Shown here piece by piece: positions 18,757 to 27,551 of a stretch of DNA of 64,000 nt. A model generated the notes under the pieces. It saw nothing but the letters and a program-made list of their open reading frames with translations. It was not told where the DNA came from and searched no databases. A program made the position numbers and the translations under genes. The stretch comes from UBA11986 sp963734955 (GTDB lineage: Bacteria > Bacteroidota > Ignavibacteria > UBA10030 > UBA6906): assembly GCA_963734955.1 (NCBI GenBank), contig CAVTJO010000007.1, forward strand, positions 248,001 through 312,000. The letters are read 5' to 3'. The stretch's first letter is position 1, and every line of letters begins with the position of its first letter.

Positions 18757-20138
18757 ATGTATTCATCTTATCTGACAGTCGAATTGATGTTTCCCATCGG
18801 TTACCATCCAATTTGGTCCGGGATATAGTAGTGCGAGTCCAACGACAAAGAGTGTTATTAGTCGTCGGTTGTATCATCTTTCTGCTTACACCGTGGTTCG
18901 CTGTGGCTCAGTACTCTCTTTCGATGTCTGATACCGTTGCGCTCACTCTCGATCAGGCGGAGGGGCGGTTTCTCGACAGCAATCTGCTTCTACTTGCATC
19001 ACGATTTAATATCGCCGCAACAAAAGCAGCAGCCCAACAGGCGCGCCTCTGGAGCAATCCGAACATCTCCATCGAGCAGAACGTCTACAATCCTGCAACG
19101 CAACGATACTTTGATTTCACGAAGGACGGGAATACCGAGTTTGCCATTCAGCAGCTGATTATGCTGGCGGGGAAGCGCGGCAAGCAAATCCATCTTGCAG
19201 AGATCAACAGTGAGATCGCTGAGCAATCATTTTATGATCTCCTCCGATCACTCAGATTTGAACTCCGTACCGATGTCTACGATCTGTATTTTCTGCAACA
19301 GTCGCTCAAGTTCTACGATCAGAGCGTTGCTGCACTCCGACGGACTGTTGTGTCCGCGGAGAGCATACTTCTGAAGCGCTCCATCCTCCTCTCCGAGGTC
19401 CTCCGCGTAAAAGCACTCTTGCTGACTCTTGAGAATGAGCGATTGGGTTTATTGAACAGGGCGGCGGAAATTCAATGGGATTTGCATGTTCTTCTTCGTG
19501 ATAGCACGTCCGTGTACTATGTTCCACAACTTGATCGGGGGATGTTTGACAGAGTGTCGATCGACACCTTATCACTCGAGCATGCATTTACTATTGCGAA
19601 GGCCAATCGACCCGATCTTCAGGTGGCGCTCTCAAATGTTCAATTGGCAGAAACGAACCTCTCTCTTCAGCGAGCGATGGCCATGCCTGACGTTACTGTT
19701 GGAGGCAGATGGTCCCGGGCAGGAAGCTACATCCCGAACTACTACGCAATTTCGGTTGCCGTCGATCTACCGCTGTTCAACAGAAATCAGGGCAATATCG
19801 AACAATCAGAATTGACGTTGCAGCAAGACAAGGCATTGTTGGAAAACACAATCAGTGTCATCGAAAAGGACGTTGCAGCGGCATATGGGAAGTCGGTCAC
19901 GATTGATCGGCTGTACAAGACTCTCGATACGAAATTCGCGGTTCAGTACCAGGAGCTTGTTGAAGGAATGACGAGGACGTATGAGAACCGCAACATAGGA
20001 GTCATTCAGTTTACAGATTTCTATGAATCCTACCGGACGAGCGTGGTCCAGATGAATCAACTGGAGAATGATCGCCTGGATGCCTTTGAGACACTGAACT
20101 TTGCCACGGGGAGCAATCTTTTTAGCCGAGGATCATAA
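18753..20138 (+). CDS. czcC: CzcC/CusC-type outer-membrane metal efflux channel
   Basis: 461 residues from ATG 18753. The TolC-family fold is evident from two repeats of long amphipathic helices; the first begins LTLDQAEGRFLDSNLLLLAS and includes ARLWSNPNISIEQN, typical of CzcC/CusC proteins. The second contains ANRPDLQVALSNVQLAETNL and the strand region YYAISVAVDLPLFNRNQGN. The signal peptide (VLLVVGCIIFLLTPWFAVAQ) starts about 30 residues in, so the true start may be a GTG near 18831; 18753 is kept because of the ATGA coupling. It is the outer-membrane exit duct for the RND pump encoded at 21675. Confidence 0.9.
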   Translation: MNVFILSDSRIDVSHRLPSNLVRDIVVRVQRQRVLLVVGCIIFLLTPWFAVAQYSLSMSDTVALTLDQAEGRFLDSNLLLLASRFNIAATKAAAQQARLWSNPNISIEQNVYNPATQRYFDFTKDGNTEFAIQQLIMLAGKRGKQIHLAEINSEIAEQSFYDLLRSLRFELRTDVYDLYFLQQSLKFYDQSVAALRRTVVSAESILLKRSILLSEVLRVKALLLTLENERLGLLNRAAEIQWDLHVLLRDSTSVYYVPQLDRGMFDRVSIDTLSLEHAFTIAKANRPDLQVALSNVQLAETNLSLQRAMAMPDVTVGGRWSRAGSYIPNYYAISVAVDLPLFNRNQGNIEQSELTLQQDKALLENTISVIEKDVAAAYGKSVTIDRLYKTLDTKFAVQYQELVEGMTRTYENRNIGVIQFTDFYESYRTSVVQMNQLENDRLDAFETLNFATGSNLFSRGS

Positions 20139-20147
20139 CGGATTGGA

Positions 20148-21155
20148 ATGGCCATCATGAATAAAAGAACAAATTTACCAGTATCATCGTTGTTTGCGGT
20201 TGTCATCGTTTTCTGCCGGTTCTGGATCGGATGCACGGATGCAGGCGGCAGTGGAGAGGTGGTTCCACCGGCCAATCAGCGGGCACGGGTCTCGGATGAA
20301 GGGAGAACTATCGCGTTTCGGGCAGGCAGTCCCGGTCTCCAGGAATTGACAAGCGTTGTTGTGAAGAAAACCAACGCATTGGTTTCAGTAATTGCGCCCG
20401 CACGCGTGGTGGCAAGCATTTCCCCGGCAACCGCGGTAATAGATGGGCGAATCATCCTTTTTGAGTCACCCGAAGTTACATCGCTGTATTCTCAATACAG
20501 GCAGGGCAGGACGAATGCGGACCGGGCAACCAAGAACCTGGCGCGCACGCAGGACATGTTCGAGAATCGTGCAGCGACGGCAAGAGATGTGACGGATGCG
20601 GAAACGGAGGCAGCCAACGCCCGCTCAAACTTGGCGGAATTCGAGGGAAAGCTCCGGGCAGTGGGATTCAACCCAACTGAACTGGAGCGGGCAAGGCCTG
20701 GAACCGTATGGTTGATTTCAGACGTCACGGAATCACAGCTTCGCGACGTCGACAAAGGTGAAGATGTTGATATCTACTTCTCGTCCGCCCCCGACAAGAA
20801 AGTGATTGGGAAAGCGGAGGCAATCGGTGAGGTTGTCGATCCGGTTACGCGGACCGTCAAAGTGCGTGTCACTACCGCGAATCCGCGGGGGAAACTGCTC
20901 CCCGGGATGTTTGCGCGAGTTGATTTCGGCGATCCTGTTGGTGACGTGTATGTGCTTCCACCATCTGCAATCGCAACCGTTGAAGGAAAGGATTATGTCT
21001 TTGTTGAGGTACAGCCGGGGGAGTTTCACCGTCGCGAAATTGTCATCCAATATTCAAATGCAGACCACATTATACTGCAGAACGGGCTCGAAGATGGTGA
21101 GAGGGTCGTGACACGCGGTACTATGCTGCTCAAGGGTTTGAGCTTCGGCTACTAA
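20148..21155 (+). CDS. czcB: CzcB/CusB-type periplasmic adaptor (lipoprotein)
   Basis: 335 residues, slightly short for the family. The N-terminus ends in a probable lipobox (FCRFWIGCTDAGG, Cys25). The helical hairpin lies around residues 120-170 (TKNLARTQDMFENRAATARD), followed by the barrel segment PGTVWLISDVTESQLRDVDK and GEVVDPVTRTVKVRVTTANP, characteristic of heavy-metal RND adaptors. It links the inner-membrane pump (czcA) with the outer-membrane channel (czcC). It lacks a His/Met-rich metal-binding N-terminal extension, so metal chaperoning by the adaptor is unlikely. A GGATTGGA sequence precedes ATG 20148; ATG 20157 is also possible. Confidence 0.9.
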   Translation: MAIMNKRTNLPVSSLFAVVIVFCRFWIGCTDAGGSGEVVPPANQRARVSDEGRTIAFRAGSPGLQELTSVVVKKTNALVSVIAPARVVASISPATAVIDGRIILFESPEVTSLYSQYRQGRTNADRATKNLARTQDMFENRAATARDVTDAETEAANARSNLAEFEGKLRAVGFNPTELERARPGTVWLISDVTESQLRDVDKGEDVDIYFSSAPDKKVIGKAEAIGEVVDPVTRTVKVRVTTANPRGKLLPGMFARVDFGDPVGDVYVLPPSAIATVEGKDYVFVEVQPGEFHRREIVIQYSNADHIILQNGLEDGERVVTRGTMLLKGLSFGY

Positions 21156-21175
21156 ATAATGGCACAAGGAGTACT

Positions 21176-21646
21176 ATGAGCCGGTGGGTTGTTTTCACTG
21201 TAATGTTGATCGGTTCTGTGACGGTTTCGGCGCAGACCGAAGGAGTCAAGGCACGATCGGATGAGCGTGGATTCTTCATGGTTGGTGCTGGTATGGGAAC
21301 GCCAAGCGGCATTATGCTTATCGCCGGCTATGATTTTGGACCATGTGCCCTTCGTGCCTCGGGGGGCGGATGGACGAAAGGGTGGTACGGCATTCAGGGA
21401 AACCTGGCGATCCACTTTAATCGCAGTTCATCATTTGCTCAAGGTGTGTCAATCATTGGTGGTCGACTAGGCGCGAATCCGGTGGCCACTGAAGGGGTCA
21501 GGGTGTCAAAGGCGCAGAACTTTCTCGGCCTGACCTACGATATCTACCTTTCGGGATTCGTCTTTCAAGCTGGCCTGGCGTTTGGCAAAGGGGACTATCC
21601 GAGCCCGGACGGTGTGTACCAATGTGGTTACGTGTTCGAATTCTGA
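21176..21646 (+). CDS. Small secreted glycine-rich beta-barrel-like protein between czcB and czcA
   Basis: 156 residues. The signal peptide (VVFTVMLIGSVTVSAQ) is followed by glycine- and aromatic-rich strands (GFFMVGAGMGTPSGIMLIAG, YGIQGNLAIHFN) and a C-terminal YVFEF ending in Phe, typical of BAM-recognised outer-membrane proteins. It lies 20 bp after czcB and 28 bp before czcA, so it is an integral member of the pump operon. ATG 21176 follows an AAGGAG site. No characterised homologue is known to me; a lineage-specific pump accessory is a reasonable guess. Confidence 0.78.
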   Translation: MSRWVVFTVMLIGSVTVSAQTEGVKARSDERGFFMVGAGMGTPSGIMLIAGYDFGPCALRASGGGWTKGWYGIQGNLAIHFNRSSSFAQGVSIIGGRLGANPVATEGVRVSKAQNFLGLTYDIYLSGFVFQAGLAFGKGDYPSPDGVYQCGYVFEF

Positions 21647-21674
21647 TCACCAGAACAAGGATCTTGGACCTCGT

Positions 21675-24600
21675 ATGATACGTCGATTGTTGTCGTTTGC
21701 TCTCAGTAAAAGACTGGCAACTCTGACCTGCATGGTGTGTGTGGTTGCAGCGGGAGTATGGTCATGGGTTGAGATCAAGAAAGAAGCATATCCTGATGTC
21801 GGTGACACACAGGTCACAGTCATTACGGTATTCCCCGGACGCGCAGCGGAAGAGGTTGAACAGCAAGTAACGCTCCCGATCGAGCGAGCACTAAACGCTG
21901 TGCCACGCGTGCTCACCCGGCGTTCCAAGACGATTTTCGGGTTATCGGTTATTCAATTGACGTTTGAAGATGGAGTTGATGACTATTTTGCCCGGCAGCG
22001 AGTGCTGGAAAAACTCAACGATGCGGCGTTGCCTGATGGTGTGAGTCCATCTCTGGCGCCACTTGTAGGGCCAGTGGGCGAAATCTATCGATACGTTATT
22101 GAGGCTCCGGAAGATTACACGCCTATGGATCTTCGGACCTTGCAGGATTGGGTTATCGTCCCAAAGCTGTTGCAGGTTCCGGGTATTGCAGACGTGGTCA
22201 ACTTTGGCGGGCTTGTAAAGCAGTTTCATGTCATTACCACGCCCGACAAGCTGTTGCGATATAACCTGACGCTGCAAAATGTGATTGATGCGATAAATAT
22301 GAACAATCTTAACACCGGCGGCGGTGTTATACGGCGCGGCGGGCAGGGGTTTGTCGTCAGGGGCATCGGCGCAATAAGGGCGAAAGAAGACATCGAAAAC
22401 ATTGTTGTGACGTCTCCGGCAGGAGTCCCGGTGTTCGTGCGAAATGTTGCGACCGTTGAGGAATCACCTCTTCCTCCCGCCGGGGTGCTGGGCTACACAC
22501 TCCAACAAGAAGGTGCTGCAACGGTCGACGTCAATTCGGGTATTCAGGGTCTCCTGGCAATGCGGCGTGGCGAGAATCCATCAGAAATAGTCGAATTGCT
22601 TAAGCGTCGGGTTCAAGATATCAATGAGAATGATTTGCCGGACGGGGTCCGCCTACGCGTCACCTACGACCGGAGTGAGCTCGTCAGCTACACGATTGAA
22701 ACAGTGTCTCACACTTTGTTTGAGGGAATCTCCATTGTCATCATCGTATTGATCTTCTTCATGGGCAGCATACGATCTGCTCTTGTTGTCGCAACCACAA
22801 TCCCGGTGTCGATGCTCTTTGCATTTGGCATGATGCAACTGACCGGCATCCCCGCGAATCTTCTTTCCCTCGGAGCGATCGACTTTGGGATCATCGTCGA
22901 CGGCGGGGTGGTCATGGTCGAGAATATCATGCGCAGATACAGAGACGCAACGCCGGCTGAACGAACGGAGGGAATAGTACGCTTCACGCTGAGCGCTGCG
23001 CAAGATGTCGGTCGTGAGATCTTCTTCTCCATCGCGATCATCATGCTTGCATATCTGCCGATCTTTACCTTCCAGCGCGTCGAAGGAAAACTCTTCGCAC
23101 CCATGGCGTTCACTCTTGCATATGCGGTTCTGGGGTCAATGATCCTCGCTCTTACGGTTATCCCTGTACTAATGACTATGATCTATCGAACGTACTTCAC
23201 ATCCGAGAATCCCGGTACCATCGAGTGGCACAATCCGGCATATGCTTGGATACAGAAGAGTTATGAACGGGCAATTGACTTTCTGAGCATCCGACCCTGG
23301 AGAACCGTTATCGTTGCGGGGTGCATTGTTCTGATCGTAACGGTGCTTGGACTGTGGAAGGTGGGCACCGAGTTCCTCCCCGAGCTCGATGAGGGTGCGT
23401 TGAATATCAGATGCTTTCTTCCCGTTGGCATCTCCCTGGAAGAGGCAAACAGATATTGTCCCCTCATCCGCAAGACCATCAGTCAGCATAAGCCTGTCAA
23501 CGTTGTTATCACACAACTCGGGCGCAATGATGATGGCACAGATCCTTACGGGCCGAATCGGCTGGAGATTCTCGTGGGGTTGAAAGACTATTCGACGTGG
23601 ACAAAGGACATCTCAAGAGATGAGCTCGTCAGTCAAATCAAACGAGAGTTGGACCAGGCCATTCCAGGAGCCCTCTTTTCGTTCTCTCAGCCGATCCTCG
23701 ACAATGTCACTGAGGCTGTTACGGGGAGCGTCGCGGATCTGGCAATCCTCATCAATGGCAATGACCTCAGACTTATGCGACAGAAAGCCGATTCGGTTCT
23801 GGAGATCATCAGGACAATCAAGGGTGCATCAGAATTCGGTATCGAACAGGAGGGGGATCAGGCGCAGCTCTCGGTCGATATTGATCGAACGGCCGCTGCA
23901 CGATTCGGCATCAATGTCAGCGATATCCAGAAGATGATTGAAGCGGCAATTGGAGGCAGAGTTGTCGGAAAGCTCTACGATGGCGACCGACGTTTCGACA
24001 TTGTTGTTCGATACTCGCCAGAATACCGCTCGTCAATTGATGCGGTCAAGAACTTGATTGTTGCCTCTCCCACAGGGGGGCGAATTCCAATGTCGCAGCT
24101 TGCCAACGTCAGGCTGGTGGACGGTGCAACGATTATTCAAAGACAGGATGGAGAACGACAGATCTCTGTCAGAACAAATATTCGTGGACGCGATCAGGGA
24201 AGTTTTGTTGCCGAAGCTCAGAAGAAGATAGCGGCGCGCATCTCATTGCCCAGGGGATATTCAATCGCGTGGGGCGGGCAGTTTGAGAATCTCTCCCGTG
24301 CATCTCACCGACTTGCAATCGTGATACCACTGACCATCGGCATTATCTTCCTGATTCTGTTCGCGCTATACAAAAACGTGCGGCTTGTCGTTGTCGCGAT
24401 GTCTTGTATTCCATTTGCCCTTATTGGCGGGATAGCAGCGTTGTGGCTTCGCGGCTACAGTTTCAATGTCTCGGCAGGAGTGGGATTCATTTCGCTTTTT
24501 GGTGTTTCGATCATCTCGGGCGTGCTGTTTGTCTCGCGCACAAACAAGTTGATCGAAGATGACGGCCTCAACGTCAGGGACGCTGTTCGACGAGCGGCGG

Positions 24601-24803
24601 TGATACAATTACGTCCTAACCTGATGACGATGCTGCTTGCGTTGTTGGGTCTGATTCCTGCGGCAGTTGCAACCGGCATAGGCTCTGACGTTCAACGCCC
24701 GCTGGCAACCGTGATTGTAGGGGGGCTCTGCTCTGCTTTGGTACTGACGCTGCTTTCATTGCCATCTCTCTTCCTCATTTTTAACGAACAGCAAACACAA
24801 TAG
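21675..24803 (+). CDS. czcA: Heavy-metal RND efflux pump, CzcA type
   Basis: 1042 residues from ATG 21675, the usual HME-RND length. It has the N-terminal helix, two large periplasmic porter loops (one opening KKEAYPDVGDTQVTVITVFP) and 12 membrane helices. Helix 4 carries the motif AIDFGIIVDGGVVMVEN near residue 400. The Asp-Asp-Glu arrangement matches the divalent-cation (Zn/Co/Cd/Ni) CzcA branch rather than the Cu(I)/Ag(I) CusA branch, which has A-I-G and M-I-E-N instead. Additional family signatures are LPELDEGALNIRCFLPVGIS and GVSIISGVLFVSRTN. It exports divalent metal via proton exchange together with the adjacent adaptor and channel. Metal specificity is inferred from the helix-4 motif only. 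Confidence 0.95.
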   Translation: MIRRLLSFALSKRLATLTCMVCVVAAGVWSWVEIKKEAYPDVGDTQVTVITVFPGRAAEEVEQQVTLPIERALNAVPRVLTRRSKTIFGLSVIQLTFEDGVDDYFARQRVLEKLNDAALPDGVSPSLAPLVGPVGEIYRYVIEAPEDYTPMDLRTLQDWVIVPKLLQVPGIADVVNFGGLVKQFHVITTPDKLLRYNLTLQNVIDAINMNNLNTGGGVIRRGGQGFVVRGIGAIRAKEDIENIVVTSPAGVPVFVRNVATVEESPLPPAGVLGYTLQQEGAATVDVNSGIQGLLAMRRGENPSEIVELLKRRVQDINENDLPDGVRLRVTYDRSELVSYTIETVSHTLFEGISIVIIVLIFFMGSIRSALVVATTIPVSMLFAFGMMQLTGIPANLLSLGAIDFGIIVDGGVVMVENIMRRYRDATPAERTEGIVRFTLSAAQDVGREIFFSIAIIMLAYLPIFTFQRVEGKLFAPMAFTLAYAVLGSMILALTVIPVLMTMIYRTYFTSENPGTIEWHNPAYAWIQKSYERAIDFLSIRPWRTVIVAGCIVLIVTVLGLWKVGTEFLPELDEGALNIRCFLPVGISLEEANRYCPLIRKTISQHKPVNVVITQLGRNDDGTDPYGPNRLEILVGLKDYSTWTKDISRDELVSQIKRELDQAIPGALFSFSQPILDNVTEAVTGSVADLAILINGNDLRLMRQKADSVLEIIRTIKGASEFGIEQEGDQAQLSVDIDRTAAARFGINVSDIQKMIEAAIGGRVVGKLYDGDRRFDIVVRYSPEYRSSIDAVKNLIVASPTGGRIPMSQLANVRLVDGATIIQRQDGERQISVRTNIRGRDQGSFVAEAQKKIAARISLPRGYSIAWGGQFENLSRASHRLAIVIPLTIGIIFLILFALYKNVRLVVVAMSCIPFALIGGIAALWLRGYSFNVSAGVGFISLFGVSIISGVLFVSRTNKLIEDDGLNVRDAVRRAAVIQLRPNLMTMLLALLGLIPAAVATGIGSDVQRPLATVIVGGLCSALVLTLLSLPSLFLIFNEQQTQ

Positions 24804-24813
24804 GAGGATTCCA

Positions 24814-25113
24814 GTGCTTGAGGTTTCTGTCTTTCTCGATGCGGATGACGTGCATGAAGGCAACCGGACGTATGAATATATTGTCCGCTACCTCATGCAC
24901 CATCAAGTCATGGGGGCTTCTGTGTTTGAAGCTATGAGCGGTTATGGCAATAAGCACCACTTCAATCATCCGGGCATAATTGGCGGTACTGACGAGGAGC
25001 CCATTATGATTGTGTTCATTGATGATGATGATAAAGTGCGCGCCGTCCTGCCCCACATCAAGGAGGTTACAAAGGGGGGACTTATTGTATTGAAGAGGGT
25101 AGAGCGCGCGTAG
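24814..25113 (+). CDS. DUF190 PII-like small regulatory protein
   Basis: 99 residues beginning at GTG 24814, with GGAGG about 6 bases upstream and 10 bp after czcA. The sequence follows the DUF190 pattern: LEVSVFLDADDVHEGNRTYE, then ASVFEAMSGYGNKH, then PIMIVFIDDDDKVRAVLPHI and GGLIVLKRV. This is a ferredoxin-like fold related to PII and CutA trimeric proteins. Members often sit beside ion transporters, where they probably sense a nucleotide, bicarbonate or metal and gate transport. Here, linkage to the RND pump suggests a cytoplasmic regulator or sensor of metal efflux; ligand unknown. His-rich stretches (HH at residues 29-30; GYGNKHHFNH) could bind metal. Confidence 0.85.
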   Translation: MLEVSVFLDADDVHEGNRTYEYIVRYLMHHQVMGASVFEAMSGYGNKHHFNHPGIIGGTDEEPIMIVFIDDDDKVRAVLPHIKEVTKGGLIVLKRVERA

Positions 25114-25234
25114 GGGTGGTCAAAGCTGAGGGTGTCCTCGTCAACGACGAGCCTCCCAACTATCTGTACATCGGTCAATGGTTGGCTGCAAATCCGAGTA
25201 ACTATAGTGGAACTTGCCTCATAGGTAAGAACGT

Positions 25235-25444
25235 ATGCTATTCATCACTTGCACATCCCTTTCATTCGGGGTTCTTGCAGTGTACCGACTGCTGAAGTTT
25301 GGCAAAGATGTTCCGAAATGCCAGCGTTGTGGAATAGAAAACATGCGCAATAAAGAGATATGTGAAATCTGCAACGCTCGCACAGGGGGTGGAGTTGCAG
25401 GCCGTCCGTCGGATGAACGCGCCTCTGTCATTGAATTGTTGTGA
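25235..25444 (+). CDS. Small membrane protein with a four-cysteine zinc ribbon
   Basis: 69 residues. The N-terminal half is hydrophobic (LFITCTSLSFGVLAVYRLLK); the C-terminal half contains CQRCGIENMRNKEICEICNA, a C-x2-C-x11-C-x2-C arrangement typical of a rubredoxin-like or zinc-ribbon knuckle. An AGGTAAG ribosome site lies about 5 bases before ATG 25235. It lies about 120 bp downstream of the DUF190 gene on the same strand and may belong to the metal-tolerance island as a metal-binding or regulatory peptide. No named family is recognised. Confidence 0.6.
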   Translation: MLFITCTSLSFGVLAVYRLLKFGKDVPKCQRCGIENMRNKEICEICNARTGGGVAGRPSDERASVIELL

Positions 25445-25579
25445 CAAATTGTGCTATCCAAATGCTTAGTGTTGTAACCGAGAAGGTACAAAGAGAATTT
25501 GTCAGCAGATCCCTGGTTTATTCCGTCCGCGTTTCGGCGTTGACAACAACTGTTCCGGAATCAAGAGAGGAGATCTACG

Positions 25580-26986
25580 ATGTGGAAACTGACGCTCATG
25601 GTTCTTTGTCTTGTTGGTCAGACTATACTTGCACAGCAAAACGTCTGGGTTAGTGCCTACTACAGAGGCCAATTGCAGAATACCCACCTTCACGTGGAGG
25701 ACATCGATTTCACTGCAATAACCCACATCATTCACTTTGCACTGCTACCCAGAAGTAATGGAACACTGGATGATGTAACAAGGAACGTCACCGCCGCGAA
25801 TGCGGACACCTTGACGACCATGGCTCATGCAGCCAACAAAAGAGTTCTTATCTGCGTGGGAGGGGCAAACAGCGCTGCAGCATTCCTCCTCGCCACCACC
25901 GATTCGATTCGACCGACGTTTATCAACAACCTTGTTTCACTCGTTTCGGCCCGCCATTACGACGGCGTCGATATTGACTGGGAGAACCTCGTCGCATCTG
26001 ACACGGCAAGGTATGCGCTGTTTGTCACGCAGCTGAAGAGTGCGATGCAGGCCACGAACCCTGCGTGGATTCTTTCGACGGCTGCGATTGTCTTTCCATC
26101 AGTGTTCGGTCGACTGCAATCGATGATCGATCAGATCAACGTCATGACCTATGATCTCTCAGGTCCGTATCCCGGTTGGGTCACATGGTTTAATTCCCCG
26201 ATCCATGATGGAGGCTACAGGTTTCATGACGGCAGACTCGTCCCGTCAATTGAAGGAGAAGTAGACACCTTCCTGGCTGCAGGTGTACCCGCTTCCAAGC
26301 TCGGTATTGGCATCGACTTTAATGGAGCAGTATGGAGTGGAGGAACCGGCACACCAACCGGTGGGGTGACAGCGCCGAGACAGGCCTGGACTACACCTCC
26401 GTCCCAAGAATACATACCCTACTACACGCTCATGGACACATATTACCAACAAACTCGTTATCGGTGGGACTCAGTCGCCCAAGTGCCATATCTGAGCATT
26501 GACAGCATCGGCTCTGCGGGCGACAAGTTCATCTCTTACGATAACCAGACATCGTGCGAGAACAAAGTACAGTACCTTCGAAATAGAGGGATAGGAGGGC
26601 TTATCATCTGGGAGCTCAATGCGGGGTGGAGAACTTCCACAACGGTCCATGATTCCTTGCTCAGGGCAGTGAAAGCTGCCGTACTCCAGACCGGTCTTGT
26701 GGGAGAGTCCGCTGACCGACCGGAGAACTATGTCTTGAAACAAAATTATCCCAACCCGTTCAACCCAAGCACGACGATTCGCTATGACCTGCTACATTCA
26801 TCATTCGTCACACTCACTGTCTTCAACACACTCGGCCAGCAAGCAGCTCAGCTTGTGAATGAGCAACAGCAAGCGGGCTATCACGAAGCCGTATTTCGTG
26901 GAGACGGATTAGCAAGCGGCGTGTACTTTTACCGACTATCAACAACTAACTTCGTTCAAACTCGGAAACTTGTTTTGCTTCGGTAA
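25580..26986 (+). CDS. Secreted GH18 chitinase-like glycoside hydrolase with T9SS sorting domain
   Basis: 468 residues. Signal peptide (LMVLCLVGQTILAQQ), then a GH18 TIM barrel. The catalytic motif D-x-x-D-x-D-x-E is intact in YDGVDIDWEN (Asp128, Asp131, Asp133, catalytic acid Glu135). The upstream SxGG-type strand reads VLICVGGANS, the barrel-strand motif INVMTYDLSG is present, and the terminal Trp motif is GGLIIWELNAGW. It should hydrolyse beta-1,4-GlcNAc polymers such as chitin or peptidoglycan-derived chains at the cell surface. The last about 85 residues form a T9SS tail of the LVNEQQQAGYH subtype. A second, orphan tail-end sequence lies just behind the stop at 27008-27064. ATG 25580 follows GGAG. 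Confidence 0.92.
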   Translation: MWKLTLMVLCLVGQTILAQQNVWVSAYYRGQLQNTHLHVEDIDFTAITHIIHFALLPRSNGTLDDVTRNVTAANADTLTTMAHAANKRVLICVGGANSAAAFLLATTDSIRPTFINNLVSLVSARHYDGVDIDWENLVASDTARYALFVTQLKSAMQATNPAWILSTAAIVFPSVFGRLQSMIDQINVMTYDLSGPYPGWVTWFNSPIHDGGYRFHDGRLVPSIEGEVDTFLAAGVPASKLGIGIDFNGAVWSGGTGTPTGGVTAPRQAWTTPPSQEYIPYYTLMDTYYQQTRYRWDSVAQVPYLSIDSIGSAGDKFISYDNQTSCENKVQYLRNRGIGGLIIWELNAGWRTSTTVHDSLLRAVKAAVLQTGLVGESADRPENYVLKQNYPNPFNPSTTIRYDLLHSSFVTLTVFNTLGQQAAQLVNEQQQAGYHEAVFRGDGLASGVYFYRLSTTNFVQTRKLVLLR

Positions 26987-27551
26987 TCCCGACGCTCTTT
27001 GTCGGACTACCGACTCGATGCAGGCAGCTTTACGAGCGTGAAAAAGTTGTTGATGCTGAAGTAAGTAGTCGAACCACCATCAAGCCCTGCCTGGACATCG
27101 GTTGGAGCTTTTCATTTGGGGGAGGCGGCGATGGAAAGGGCGATGGAGTATTTGGTGCGGCAGTATTATCGGACAAATTAGTCCTTGAGAATAGTGATGT
27201 GCTGGATTGAGTTTCTTGCAGGGTATTGTGTTTGGGTGTTGGCATGATTACTTTTGCATCAATCAATCTACTCAGTAGGAATTGTGAACTTGGGTTCGCC
27301 GGTTCTGATTTGAGGGCTCGCCTTTTTTGTCCTTCCGCTTTGACGAAACCTCCACCTCTCACCCTTGTTCACTCCTGATAGTCTCAGTCCTTTCACACAC
27401 GTGGCGTTACTTCTCGATGCCTTCACATCGGGGTGACGCCATTCTTGTTTTCAAGATCGGGTATTGATTCAGCTACGCCTGAGAGATGAGTTATACGAAC
27501 AACTTCCACCTCTCATTCGTCCACTTCACCCTCTTCACAGGAGGACACACA
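26987..27551. other. Intergenic region containing an orphan T9SS tail
   Basis: About 565 bp between the chitinase and the S41 protease. Besides the orphan sorting tail (27008-27064) and its conserved 3' flank (to about 27115), I see no gene. The rest should contain the promoter of the protease gene. Confidence 0.5.
27008..27064 (+). pseudogene. Orphan T9SS sorting-domain tail
   Basis: Directly after the chitinase stop, the DNA encodes YRLDAGSFTSVKKLLMLK and a TAA stop. This is a perfect last segment of a T9SS sorting domain, closest to the end of the gene at 16476 (YRLDAGSFTGWKKSLLLK), with no upstream cargo. The 50 bp after its stop also resemble the DNA after 16476. It appears to be the residue of an original tail displaced by recombination with the chitinase's current tail. 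Confidence 0.75.
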
